Below the pieces are notes generated by a model. It was not told where the DNA came from, searched no databases, and saw nothing but the letters and a program-made list of their open reading frames with translations. From assembly GCF_900108945.1 (NCBI RefSeq), contig NZ_FNYE01000020.1:62001-126000 (forward strand): DNA of 64,000 nucleotides. Direction: 5' to 3'. This DNA is from Paraburkholderia diazotrophica (GTDB lineage: Bacteria > Pseudomonadota > Gammaproteobacteria > Burkholderiales > Burkholderiaceae). Below, one piece after another: positions 8,953-17,090 of the stretch (positions are counted from its first letter, which is position 1; each line of letters opens with the position of its first letter). The position numbers and the translations under genes were made by a program.

Positions 8953-9337
8953 GGCTTGTCTCCGGTTGAGTTGAATGCATCTACCGGTTTCGTGTATGCA
9001 AACCGGCTGCTGATGAGCACGAAGAATAGCCATAAGCATCCAGATGTTCAATGTATGTATGCAACCTACAGCGTCCCAGCTCGCCGGAAAATCGGCAAAT
9101 TTACGAGGATCGTCCGATCTATCTGCTTGATTTTTATCTATATTATCTACACTCACCAGGATTTTCCCTAGAGTAGGGTATTTGCAAGCAATCGGCCGTA
9201 CCACCACGAATTGTATGCATTCAAAAACATACTTGCGATATCTCGCCAGAGCCATCGGTTGACGCCGCCTCATCTGATCTACAATCAGCGACACATAGGG
9301 CGTCCCGCATCCGCCCGGGCGCCACTGGAGAGAAGAA
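8953..9337 (+). promoter_or_regulatory. divergent control region with three TGTATGCA sites
   Basis: This 385-base interval separates the Rieske operon from the divergent GntR gene. The octamer TGTATGCA occurs three times (8993-9000, 9056-9063, 9212-9219), the last inside ATTGTATGCAT. GntR/FCD regulators commonly bind short sites of the TNGTATACNA kind, so these are plausible operators of the adjacent regulator (inference). A very AT-rich stretch at about 9127-9160 is a good promoter candidate. Confidence 0.6.
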
Positions 9338-10069
9338 ATGGAATCCCAGCAAGAACGTGTGTTGGTGTACCTGCGCGACCTGATACTGAAGGGCGAATTT
9401 GCGCCGGGCGAACGCCTGGGAGAGGTGGCGCTCGCCGAGCGGCTCAAGGCGTCGCGCACGCCGGTTCGGCTGGCCCTCACGACGCTCGAACAGGAAGGGC
9501 TCGTCGAGCCGTCTCCGGCAGGCGGATACGTCATGCGGCGCATCACGTCCGCGGAAATCTCCGATGCGATCGCAGTGCGCGGACACCTCGAAGGCATGGC
9601 TGCGCGTCTGGTCGCAGAACATGGCGTGCCGCGGCAACTGTCCAACGCGTTGAGCGAATGCCTGCGCGCGGGCGACCGGCTGCTCGCAAAATCAGAACTC
9701 GATCTCGACGACTACGCCGCATATACGGACATGAACAACCGTTTTCACAAGCTGATCGTCGAGGGCTCGGGCAACGCGGCGCTGATTCGTGCGATCGAAA
9801 TGAACAACCGCCTGCCGTTCGCCGCAGCCAGCGCGATGCTGCCGATGCAGTCCGCCATCGAAGAAGGGCGTCAATGGCTCTTCATGGCCCATCAGCAGCA
9901 TCACAGCCTCGTGCAGGCGATGGAGCACGGCGAAGGCACGCGCGCGCAGGCGCTCGCGACCGAACACGTACAGATCGCGCAAAGGAATCTGACCTATGCG
10001 CTCGAGCGTCCAGAGGTGTATATGAAGCTCGCGCCGGCCTTGCAGCTTGTCGCCGAGGCTGTTCTGTAA
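9338..10069 (+). CDS. GntR-family transcriptional regulator, FCD subfamily
   Basis: A 243-residue regulator. The N-terminal winged helix includes GEFAPGERLGEVALAERL and SRTPVRLALTTLEQEGLV (about residues 20-57). An all-helical FCD ligand domain follows, with metal/ligand-binding residues in DMNNRFHKLIVE and HQQHHSLVQAM. The ATG follows GGAGAGAAGAA. It is divergent from the Rieske/gamma-glutamyl operon and is the obvious candidate regulator, probably a repressor released by a pathway acid. The effector is unknown. Confidence 0.92.
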   Translation: MESQQERVLVYLRDLILKGEFAPGERLGEVALAERLKASRTPVRLALTTLEQEGLVEPSPAGGYVMRRITSAEISDAIAVRGHLEGMAARLVAEHGVPRQLSNALSECLRAGDRLLAKSELDLDDYAAYTDMNNRFHKLIVEGSGNAALIRAIEMNNRLPFAAASAMLPMQSAIEEGRQWLFMAHQQHHSLVQAMEHGEGTRAQALATEHVQIAQRNLTYALERPEVYMKLAPALQLVAEAVL

Positions 10070-10234
10070 GCGGCGCAACCGTTCATCGCCGCGTGCGGCA
10101 GTTTTGCGCCGTGTTGTTTTGCCTGATGACCAATGTCCTTTGCGACTACGGCGCTTTTCACGACTCCCCGCTCGTGCTAACGCTCGCCGCCTGATGCAAC
10201 GTGAGCGGCGCCGCGATGAACGCTGCGCGCCGCC

Positions 10235-10775
10235 ATCCATCGGGGACTCGCCGATCACCGTATAGCCGGGAATCGACGAGGTCACGTAACCGAACGACAT
10301 GAAGCCGACGAGCGCGCCGCAGAACATGCCGCGATAGCGCTGCGGAATGAATTCGGCGAGGAACGGCGCGATGACGACGGCCTCGGCGCCCGATCCGCAT
10401 CCAGCCAGGATGCGAAGCGCAAAGAAGACGTGCCAGTCGTTGACCATGCCGCTCGCAAACGACGCGACGCAATAGATCGAAAGCGCGGACATCATGATGC
10501 GGCGCCGGCCGATGATGTCCACGAGCACGCCCGACAGGAACGCGCCAAAAAAGTACCCCGTCTATGTGCTGCTCGCGACGAGCCCGCTTTGCACCCTCGA
10601 CAGGTGCCATAGCTTGCTGACCACGGGCCACAGAAGCGTGAGCGACGAAGGATCGGGTCCGTCGAACATGTAGCCGAGTCCGCCGATCACGAGCAGCTTG
10701 CGGTGAAAGCCCGACAGAGGCAGCCGCTCGCGTGCCCACGGCGACGCAATTCAGCGAGCGTCGCTTCGGGGATGC
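10235..10775 (-). pseudogene. MFS transporter remnant
   Basis: Minus-strand frames show the N-terminal third of an MFS sugar/aromatic-acid transporter: LPLSGFHRKLLVIGGLGYMF, then WPVVSKLWHLSRVQSGLVASS, an in-frame TAG near 10561, and then GYFFGAFLSGVLVDIIGRRR with IPQRYRGMFCGALVGFMSFG further on. The reading loses homology after PMDGWR (about 10240), so roughly two thirds of the protein is gone. The upstream part is frameshifted near 10740. It is non-functional and sits beside the decayed thiolase. Confidence 0.8.
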
Positions 10776-10785
10776 GCGCTTCGGC

Positions 10786-11005
10786 GCCGCCGAAGTCCAC
10801 GATTGCTTTACGCTCGCAGAGCCGCTCATCTACGAAGCAATGGGCCTCGCTCCGCGCGGAGAGGGACATCGCGTGATCGACGAAGGTCTGGTCGAGGCAG
10901 ACGGCGTGTTGCCTGTGAATCTGTCTGTCGGACTCAAAGCGAAAGGTCACCCCATCGTGCGACAGGGTTTCGATGCATGCATTGGCGTTCAGGCAACTCA
11001 TCAGT
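10786..11005 (+). pseudogene. thiolase (SCP-2 thiolase-like) C-terminal remnant
   Basis: The frame reads AAEVHDCFTLAEPLIYEAMG, then PRGEGHRVIDEG, then LPVNLSVGLKAKGHP, the C-terminal half of an acetyl-CoA acetyltransferase with its catalytic His (VHDCF). Near 10957 the expected ATC GGT GCG ACA GGG GTT TCG ATG CAT is present with two single-base deletions, breaking the reading frame before the catalytic Cys region is completed. No N-terminal half exists upstream. Clearly a decayed gene, suggesting a beta-oxidation-type module was once here. Confidence 0.8.
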
Positions 11006-11238
11006 GACGCCGTGGCCACCTTTCGCCGCGCCTTCAATCGACATCGAAGGCGCGCGTAAACCCGCTTGTCAGCCGTTTTTTTCCATGAAACACTGGGTCG
11101 CATCTGCTGTGCCGGATTCGATTCCGATATACCAGACACAACGATGTGCGCGATCCGTCGGTTCACGCGTGCGCGCAGCCATGACCGCTACGGTCGCGAG
11201 TTCCGTCCAGAATGGAATTCCTTTCACAAAGGTCGAAA

Positions 11239-12072
11239 ATGAGACTGTTCAAAGAAAGCGTAAAGTTCGCCTGTTTGTCCGCCGTCGTCGGCCTGCTGGC
11301 ACTCACCGGCTGCACCAAGGTCGCGACGCCCGGCCAGGATGCCGCGACCGGCTCGACCTTGCAGGCCGTCCTGCAACGCGGCACGCTGCGTGTCGGCGAC
11401 TGTCTGACCTTCGCGCCATTCGGCTTCTACGACAAGAACGGACAACCAGACGGCTATGACGTCGACCTCGCGAAAGAACTGGCGAAGCAGATGGGCGTGA
11501 AGCTCGAAATGGTCAACACGACGAGCGCGAACCGCATTCCGAATCTGCAGACTGCCAAGGTCGACGTGGTCTTCTGCAACTTCACGCGCAACCTCGAACG
11601 TGCGAAGGAAATCACGTTCACGACGCCATACGTCGTCGCGAGCGAGGCGCTGCTCGTCAAGAAGAGCAGCGGCATTCAGTCGGTGAAGGACATGTCGGGC
11701 CATACGATCGCAACCGTCAAGGGCTCGACGAACGGCGACGAAGTGCGCGCGCTGGGTATCCCCGTGAAGATCCAGGAATACGACAGCTCGGAAGCCGCCA
11801 TTCTCGCTGTCAAGCAGGGCCAGGCCGACGCAATGATCGAGGACAATAACTTCCTCGCCTATCAGGCGAAGCTGGACCCCGAACTGACCGTCACCAACGA
11901 AGCCCTCGTGCCGCTCGAATACAACGCGTTCGGTGTGAAATCGGGCGATCAGGTCTGGCTCAACTACCTGAATCTGTTCCTGTTCAACATCAACGCGTCG
12001 AAACAAAACGCGCAGCTGTACACGAAGTGGTTCGGCACCGCGCCCCGCTATCCGCTCAACCCACAGTTCTGA
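11239..12072 (+). CDS. polar amino-acid ABC transporter, substrate-binding lipoprotein
   Basis: Family 3 extracellular solute-binding protein of 277 residues. It has a lipoprotein signal peptide (LLALTGC, Cys at about residue 25). The binding-fold hallmarks follow: RGTLRVGDCLTFAPFGFYD, GYDVDLAKELAKQMG and TTPYVVASEALLVKK. The start at 11239 follows AAAGGTCGAAA; the upstream in-frame ATG at 11212 would spoil the signal peptide. It heads an operon with two permeases and an ATPase. The ligand is probably an amino acid or related amine, and the nearby gamma-glutamyl operon makes an amine or amino acid plausible. Confidence 0.92.
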   Translation: MRLFKESVKFACLSAVVGLLALTGCTKVATPGQDAATGSTLQAVLQRGTLRVGDCLTFAPFGFYDKNGQPDGYDVDLAKELAKQMGVKLEMVNTTSANRIPNLQTAKVDVVFCNFTRNLERAKEITFTTPYVVASEALLVKKSSGIQSVKDMSGHTIATVKGSTNGDEVRALGIPVKIQEYDSSEAAILAVKQGQADAMIEDNNFLAYQAKLDPELTVTNEALVPLEYNAFGVKSGDQVWLNYLNLFLFNINASKQNAQLYTKWFGTAPRYPLNPQF

Positions 12073-12121
12073 ACACGAACGCGCGACGCAAGCGCCCGTA
12101 CGCCTTTGCGAAGGAATGGCG

Positions 12122-12841
12122 ATGAGTTATCAATGGCTGACCCTGTGGGGCTACGTGCCCGAATTTTTTCAGGCCGCGTGGCTCACGTTGCAGGTCACGC
12201 TGCTCGCATTTTGCGTAGCGCTGATTCTCGGTCTGCTGACCGCGCTCGCGGGCGCTTCGCATCTCGCGCCGCTGCGCGTCGTCGCGCGTTGCTATATCGA
12301 GCTGATCCGCAACACGCCTGTCTTGCTGCAGATATTCATCGTGTTCTTCGCTTTGCCGTCGCTGGGTTTGAACCTGAGTGCGTACACGGCGGGCGTGATC
12401 GCGCTCGGCGTGAATGTGGGCGCGTATATGGCGGAAGTTTTCCGCGCTGGCATTCAGTCAGTGCCGCGCGGACAGATCGAAGCGGCCGGCATTCTTGGCC
12501 TGGGCCGTTCACAGGTCTTCATCGAAGTCGTATTGCCGCAAGCGGCGCGCGCCGTCTATCCAGCCATCGTCAACAACCTGATCCAGTTGCTGCTAGGCAC
12601 GTCGCTGCTGTCCGCGATCGCGTTGCCTGAACTGACGGGCACGGCGACCGTGATCAATGCGCGAACCCTGCTCTATATCCAGACGTTCTCGGTGACGCTG
12701 ATCGCGTATCTGCTACTGAGCAACTGTCTGTCATGGATCGCGGAGCAGATCGGCGCGCGCATGTTCCACCCGCCCCTCATGCTCAAGCAGCACACGCGTC
12801 GGCGGCTTCTGCTGATGCCGCGTCAGGCGAACCGCACGTGA
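12122..12841 (+). CDS. amino-acid ABC transporter permease (HisM/GlnP type)
   Basis: Inner-membrane permease of 239 residues with about five transmembrane helices. The EAA loop reads EAAGILGLGRSQVFIEVVLPQA, which contacts the ATPase. The N-terminal hallmark RNTPVLLQIFIVFFALPSLG is typical of polar amino-acid permeases. The ATG at 12122 is preferred to 12116 because GAAGGA lies six bases before it. It should pair with the second permease to form a heterodimeric channel. Confidence 0.92.
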   Translation: MSYQWLTLWGYVPEFFQAAWLTLQVTLLAFCVALILGLLTALAGASHLAPLRVVARCYIELIRNTPVLLQIFIVFFALPSLGLNLSAYTAGVIALGVNVGAYMAEVFRAGIQSVPRGQIEAAGILGLGRSQVFIEVVLPQAARAVYPAIVNNLIQLLLGTSLLSAIALPELTGTATVINARTLLYIQTFSVTLIAYLLLSNCLSWIAEQIGARMFHPPLMLKQHTRRRLLLMPRQANRT

Positions 12842-12863
12842 ACCATCGAAGGGGAAACCGTCC

Positions 12864-13511
12864 ATGTCAACCGAACTGCTGACGACCAGCCTGTCGATCC
12901 TGCTGCAAGGACTGGTCGCGACCTTGCTGCTCTCCGCGGCATCGATTGCCGGCGGCACGCTGATCGGCCTGCTCGCCGCGGTACTGCGCTCGTTCGGACC
13001 GTGGGGCAGCGCGCGCGTCGCGAAGCTCTACACCGAACTGTTTCGCGGCACGCCCGTGCTCATCACGCTGATGTTCATCTATTTCGGCGTGTCGTACTTC
13101 GGCTATGCGATCGATGTGTTCGCGGCGGGCGTCGTCGGCTTGAGCGTGTACCAGGGCGCCTATATCGCCGAGGTGTTCCGCTCGGGCATCGAAGCCGTAC
13201 CCAAAGGGCAATGGGAAGTTTCGCAGATTCTCGGTCTCAGCAAGACGCAGACGTTCTTCTCGGTCGTGTTGCCGCAGACGGGCAAGATCGTGTTGCCGCC
13301 GCTGATCGGTCAGTACCTGTCGCTGATCAAGGACACCTCGATCGTCAGCATGATCGGCATGTCGGAACTGATGCATGGCGGTCAGGCCATCGTCGACCGC
13401 GTCGGCAAGCCGGTCGAAATCTATGGACTCGTCGCCGTGCTGTACTTCGTCGTGTGTTTCCCGCTGTCGCAGTGGGTGCGCCACCATGATCGTAGGAGCG
13501 TGTTGTCATGA
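12864..13511 (+). CDS. amino-acid ABC transporter permease, second subunit
   Basis: A 215-residue permease of the same family, with RGTPVLITLMFIYFGVSYFG and an EAA loop (VPKGQWEVSQILGLSKTQTF). The ribosome-binding site AAGGGGAAA precedes the ATG. The stop overlaps the ATG of the ATPase gene (ATGA), so the two are translationally coupled. It forms the membrane channel together with the preceding permease. Confidence 0.92.
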   Translation: MSTELLTTSLSILLQGLVATLLLSAASIAGGTLIGLLAAVLRSFGPWGSARVAKLYTELFRGTPVLITLMFIYFGVSYFGYAIDVFAAGVVGLSVYQGAYIAEVFRSGIEAVPKGQWEVSQILGLSKTQTFFSVVLPQTGKIVLPPLIGQYLSLIKDTSIVSMIGMSELMHGGQAIVDRVGKPVEIYGLVAVLYFVVCFPLSQWVRHHDRRSVLS

Positions 13512-14260
13512 CCACATCCATCGGGTCCAGGCCAGTTATCAACCTGAACGGCGTCAGCAAATCGTTCGGCGCGACGAAGGTGCTGAAGGAAATCAATCTC
13601 GAAGTGCGCCCCGGCGAAGTGCTCGTGCTGATCGGCGCGTCCGGTTCGGGCAAGAGCACGGTGCTGCGCATCATGGCCGGTCTCGAAACGGCCGATTCCG
13701 GCGAAGTCTGGGTCAACGAAGTACCGCTCCACGATGTGCGTCGCGCGAAGGAAATCCGCGGTCACGTTGGCATGGTGTTCCAGCAGTTCAATCTGTTTCC
13801 GCACAAGACGGCGCTCGGCAACGTGACGCTCGCGCTGATCAAGGCGCGCAAGATGAGTCCCGCCGATGCGCGCAAACGCGCAATGGACGTGCTCGACCGC
13901 GTGGGCCTCGCCGATCGCGCCGAACATTATCCGAGCCAGTTGTCGGGCGGCCAGCAGCAGCGTGTCGCGATTGCGCGGGCGCTGGCCGTCGAGCCCGGCA
14001 TCATGTTCTTCGACGAAGCAACCTCCGCACTGGACCCGGAACTAGTCGGCGAAGTCACGGAAGTCATGCGCGGCCTGGCGCGCGACGGCATGACGATGGT
14101 CGTCGTCACGCACGAAATGGGCTTTGCGCGCAAGACGGCGGACCGCGTCGTGTTTATGGACAAAGGCGTGATCGCCGAACAGGGCGTGCCGGAGGAGATC
14201 TTCGTCACGCCGCAGAACGAGCGGACCAGGCAGTTCCTGCACCGCGTACTCGATCATTGA
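13508..14260 (+). CDS. amino-acid ABC transporter ATP-binding protein
   Basis: GlnQ/HisP-type ATPase of 250 residues. It has the Walker A motif GASGSGKST, the Q-loop in MVFQQFNLFPHKTAL, the signature LSGGQQQR, the Walker B motif IMFFDEATSALDPE and the H-loop VVVTHEMGFA. The LFPHKTALGNV segment is characteristic of the polar amino-acid uptake subfamily. It completes the four-gene importer. Confidence 0.94.
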   Translation: MTTSIGSRPVINLNGVSKSFGATKVLKEINLEVRPGEVLVLIGASGSGKSTVLRIMAGLETADSGEVWVNEVPLHDVRRAKEIRGHVGMVFQQFNLFPHKTALGNVTLALIKARKMSPADARKRAMDVLDRVGLADRAEHYPSQLSGGQQQRVAIARALAVEPGIMFFDEATSALDPELVGEVTEVMRGLARDGMTMVVVTHEMGFARKTADRVVFMDKGVIAEQGVPEEIFVTPQNERTRQFLHRVLDH

Positions 14261-14350
14261 CGCATCGCATCCATCGCATCCATCGCACAAGAACGAACGA
14301 CAACAACAGAAGAACGAACTGCGATCCCTATCGCCGACGGAGTCTACGGA

Positions 14351-15112
14351 ATGTCTGCATCAGAATCGTCACGGGCCCGGGGGGTGGACCGCGTGATCGG
14401 CATTTTCAGGGAGCTACATGTTGCGCGGCGTCCACTGACGATGCGCGAGCTGATCGAGGCGACGCGTGCGCCGCGTTCGAGCGTCTACGAGCTGGTCACG
14501 ATACTCACGGAGGCGGGCTGGCTCGAAACAGCCGCCGACGGCAGCGTGTTTTTCGGACGCGAGATGCACTACTACGGCGCCGATTACGCGATGCACAACG
14601 ATCTCATCACGCGCGCTCATCAAACCATACTCGGTCTCGTGCGCAAGTACGACGAGACCACGCAACTGTGCATGCTCGAAGGCAACAAGTACACGGTAGT
14701 GCTGTCGGAGAACAGCGCGCGCCCGTTCAACATCACCTCCGATATCGGCGTGAAGGTGCCGATCCCGTGGACGGCAACGGGGCGCCTGTTGCTCGGACAT
14801 CTGACCGACGCGGACGTCCACGCGCTTATTCCGGATGAAGACTACGTACTGGATGACGGCCGCCGCATCGGATTCGACGACTTCATGCGGGACGTTCGCG
14901 ATGCGGGTGCGCGGGGCTATTGCTGCACGGAGGGCCTTTCGATGTCGTTCCGGCTTTGCATGGCCGCGCCTGTGCGCGATCGTACCGGCCTGCCCATCGC
15001 GGCGCTGTGCTTCATGACGGGGCGCGACACTGATCCCGCCAGGCGTGCCGCGATGCTCGACGATCTGATTGCCTCGGCGAAGGCGTTGTCGCAGCCATCG
15101 ATGCGTACGTGA
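14351..15112 (+). CDS. IclR-family transcriptional regulator
   Basis: A 253-residue IclR-type regulator. The N-terminal winged helix (RGVDRVIGIFRELHVARRPL, then PRSSVYELVTILTEAGWLET) is followed by the GAF-like effector domain (about residues 80-250), which contains TQLCMLEGNKYTVVL, VPIPWTATGRLLLGHL and the conserved SMSFRLCMAAPVRD with two Cys. It lies 90 bases downstream of the ABC importer on the same strand and probably regulates it. The effector is not predictable. Confidence 0.92.
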   Translation: MSASESSRARGVDRVIGIFRELHVARRPLTMRELIEATRAPRSSVYELVTILTEAGWLETAADGSVFFGREMHYYGADYAMHNDLITRAHQTILGLVRKYDETTQLCMLEGNKYTVVLSENSARPFNITSDIGVKVPIPWTATGRLLLGHLTDADVHALIPDEDYVLDDGRRIGFDDFMRDVRDAGARGYCCTEGLSMSFRLCMAAPVRDRTGLPIAALCFMTGRDTDPARRAAMLDDLIASAKALSQPSMRT

Positions 15113-15597
15113 AACCGGCCGTGATCGTCAATACCAGCGGTGGTTCTTGCACCGCCTGCCGTCGGGTACCAGCGTCAATCTGCCGATGAGTGCACGGCTT
15201 GCGATCATCACAGCACATCGTCGATGTAGGGTCTGTGACTGGGCATCTTCCCTGTATACGGCCAATAATGATCCTGCATATACTCCTGCAAGCCGCCTCG
15301 AAGTAGCGCACATTTTCTCCGCCGCATCGGGTAGTTTCTTTATCGACACGATCAAACGGGTCAACCGCGTACGCCGTCTGCTGTCATACCGTTCGGCGCA
15401 GCATCGCGAGCGCTACGTCGAACGTGCGAAGCGGTACCTGCATCTGCTCGAAATACCCGAACACTAGCGTAATGAAGAAGCGTCGGAGGCGATGCGCGAG
15501 CATCATTTGCTGATACGCTCGACGCCCTCTCGCGCATCAGCGAGATTCTTGAACCCCAAGGCCGCAGCCTGAAAACGAGGTTGCGACGAGAGCATCC
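15113..15597 (+). other. 485-base interval with one weak small frame
   Basis: No recognised gene is present. A frame from an ATG at 15186 to 15467 could encode 93 residues, with a basic, helical C-terminal half (KRVNRVRRLLSYR). It lacks a ribosome-binding site and matches no family I recognise. The last 100 bases should hold the promoter of the following solute-binding-like gene. Confidence 0.35.
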
Positions 15598-16332
15598 ATG
15601 ACTATCGATCAATCCGTTATCACCGCGTTCACGCCGAGCGGCAAGCTGCGCGCGTCGATCAATCTCGGCAATCCGATTCTTGCGAACAGCAACCCCAAAA
15701 CGGGCGAACCGTTCGGCGTGTCCGTCGATCTCGCACGTGCGTTTGCCAGGAAGCTTGGCGTCGAACTGGAGCTGGTTGTCTTCGATGCGGCGGGCAAATC
15801 GGTTCAAGCCGTAAGCGAAGGGCGCGCGGATTTCGGCTTCTTCGCCGTCGATCCGTTGCGCGGGGAAACGATTGCCTTCACGGCACCGTATGTGTTGATC
15901 GAAGGTTTCTATCTCGTACGCGATGACTCGCCCGTGAGAACGAATGCAGATGTGGATCAGCCGCATAACCGTGTCGCCGTCGGCAAAGGAAGTGCTTATG
16001 ACCTGTTCCTGACACGCGAACTGAAGGCTGCGCAGATTGTTCGCGCGCCCACTTCGCCGGCTGTCGTGCAGACGTTCCTCGAACAGAATCTCGAAGTCGC
16101 AGCGGGCGTGAAGCAGCAACTCGAAGCGGATGCAAAGAAAACGGCCGGCCTGCGGCTGCTCGATGAACGGTTTATGGTGATCCAGCAGGCGATGGGCACG
16201 CCGAAAAGCCGTGGCCAGCCGGCCGCAGCGGCGCTTCATGCATTCGTCGAGGAGATGAAGACTTCAGGGTTCGTTGCCGATGCATTGGCCAGGCATGGGA
16301 TCGCAGGGGCGTCGGTCGCGCCTGAGGCGTAA
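15598..16332 (+). CDS. solute-binding (family 3) fold protein without signal peptide
   Basis: The 244-residue protein has the type II periplasmic-binding fold: GKLRASINLGNPILANSNPK, FGVSVDLARAFARKLGVELE, GRADFGFFAVDPLRGE and FTAPYVLIEGFYLVRDD. It begins MTIDQSVITAFTPSG directly with the mature domain and has no signal peptide or lipobox, so it should stay in the cytoplasm unless an upstream start is missed; none is visible in frame. Such leaderless homologues occur in Burkholderiaceae and may act as cytoplasmic sensors or enzymes (inference). It stands alone with no permease or ATPase beside it. Confidence 0.85.
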   Translation: MTIDQSVITAFTPSGKLRASINLGNPILANSNPKTGEPFGVSVDLARAFARKLGVELELVVFDAAGKSVQAVSEGRADFGFFAVDPLRGETIAFTAPYVLIEGFYLVRDDSPVRTNADVDQPHNRVAVGKGSAYDLFLTRELKAAQIVRAPTSPAVVQTFLEQNLEVAAGVKQQLEADAKKTAGLRLLDERFMVIQQAMGTPKSRGQPAAAALHAFVEEMKTSGFVADALARHGIAGASVAPEA

Positions 16333-16598
16333 CCGCTGTTCAGTTCGCACTGGTCGACGATCAAAGCACGGACGGGTCCCACTCTGAAAGCGGCCATCAG
16401 TCGCACACGGACGATTGGCCGCGCTTGTCCAATCTGGCACCACGCACGGAGTGACGACGCTATCACGACAGAGCTGAACGCGGTGTCGTGGATCTTCAGT
16501 CACCCGATGCACCGCAAACGACGCGCTGGTTCGTGACCGAGATGCTGTGTGAAGAACTGGATCCTTGGACACGGCACGGACTCGTCATGAACCATGTT

Positions 16599-16895
16599 TT
16601 ACTGAGAGTCATCGCCCTGATAGAACTTCCGCCCCGAGCCCGAACTGACTGAAGTCGTGGCGACACCGCCGTAGCCGTCACTCGTCTTGAGCGCATCGAG
16701 ACGTCGCTGTGCTGCCTGGATATTCTCGGGATAAGCAGTGGAATCTGACGTCGACGGGTTATAGCCCGCATTCTCGATTTGGATGACCTGCTGCCGGACC
16801 TGTTCGCGCGTGAGCGGTGCCGTTGATTGTGCATATGCGGCAAGCGGCAACAGCAAGGCTGCAGAAAGCGCCGCGGTATTGGCAATAAGCTTCAT
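16599..16895 (-). CDS. DUF4148 domain small exported protein
   Basis: A 98-residue protein with a clear signal peptide (MKLIANTAALSAALLLPLAAYAQ). A short mature part follows, containing LTREQVRQQVIQIENAGYNP and YPENIQAAQRRLDA, the DUF4148 signature widespread in Burkholderia. Periplasmic; function unknown. A GGAGG-like site precedes the ATG. It is a single-gene unit, convergent with the solute-binding-like gene. Confidence 0.9.
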   Translation of the reverse strand: MKLIANTAALSAALLLPLAAYAQSTAPLTREQVRQQVIQIENAGYNPSTSDSTAYPENIQAAQRRLDALKTSDGYGGVATTSVSSGSGRKFYQGDDSQ

Positions 16896-17090
16896 GGTGG
16901 CCTCCGATAGGGCTTTAGCGTAAACCCCATCTTACCCCCAGAAACGGGTACGACACGCCACACGCGACGCAACTGCGAAGCGCACTCGTTACAGTCGATG
17001 ACAGACGCATTGCGCGTGTCACCTTCAATTCATGCTCGCTGTTTCGTAGTGCTCCTTGCAGGAAAACACGCTGAAAAACCGATCGTTTGC

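Noticed and set aside
8953..9645. N-terminal extension of the Rieske protein to 9645
   Set aside because: It would cross the divergent control region and the GntR gene; the sequence has no domain, and ATG 8952 has a ribosome-binding site.
13375..14838. A 487-codon plus-strand frame across the ABC ATPase and IclR genes
   Set aside because: It is an arginine-rich shadow in a different frame; the ATPase and IclR motifs lie in the other frames.
16333..16598. Possible small gene between the solute-binding-like and DUF4148 genes
   Set aside because: The available frames have no ribosome-binding site, no family resemblance and run out quickly.
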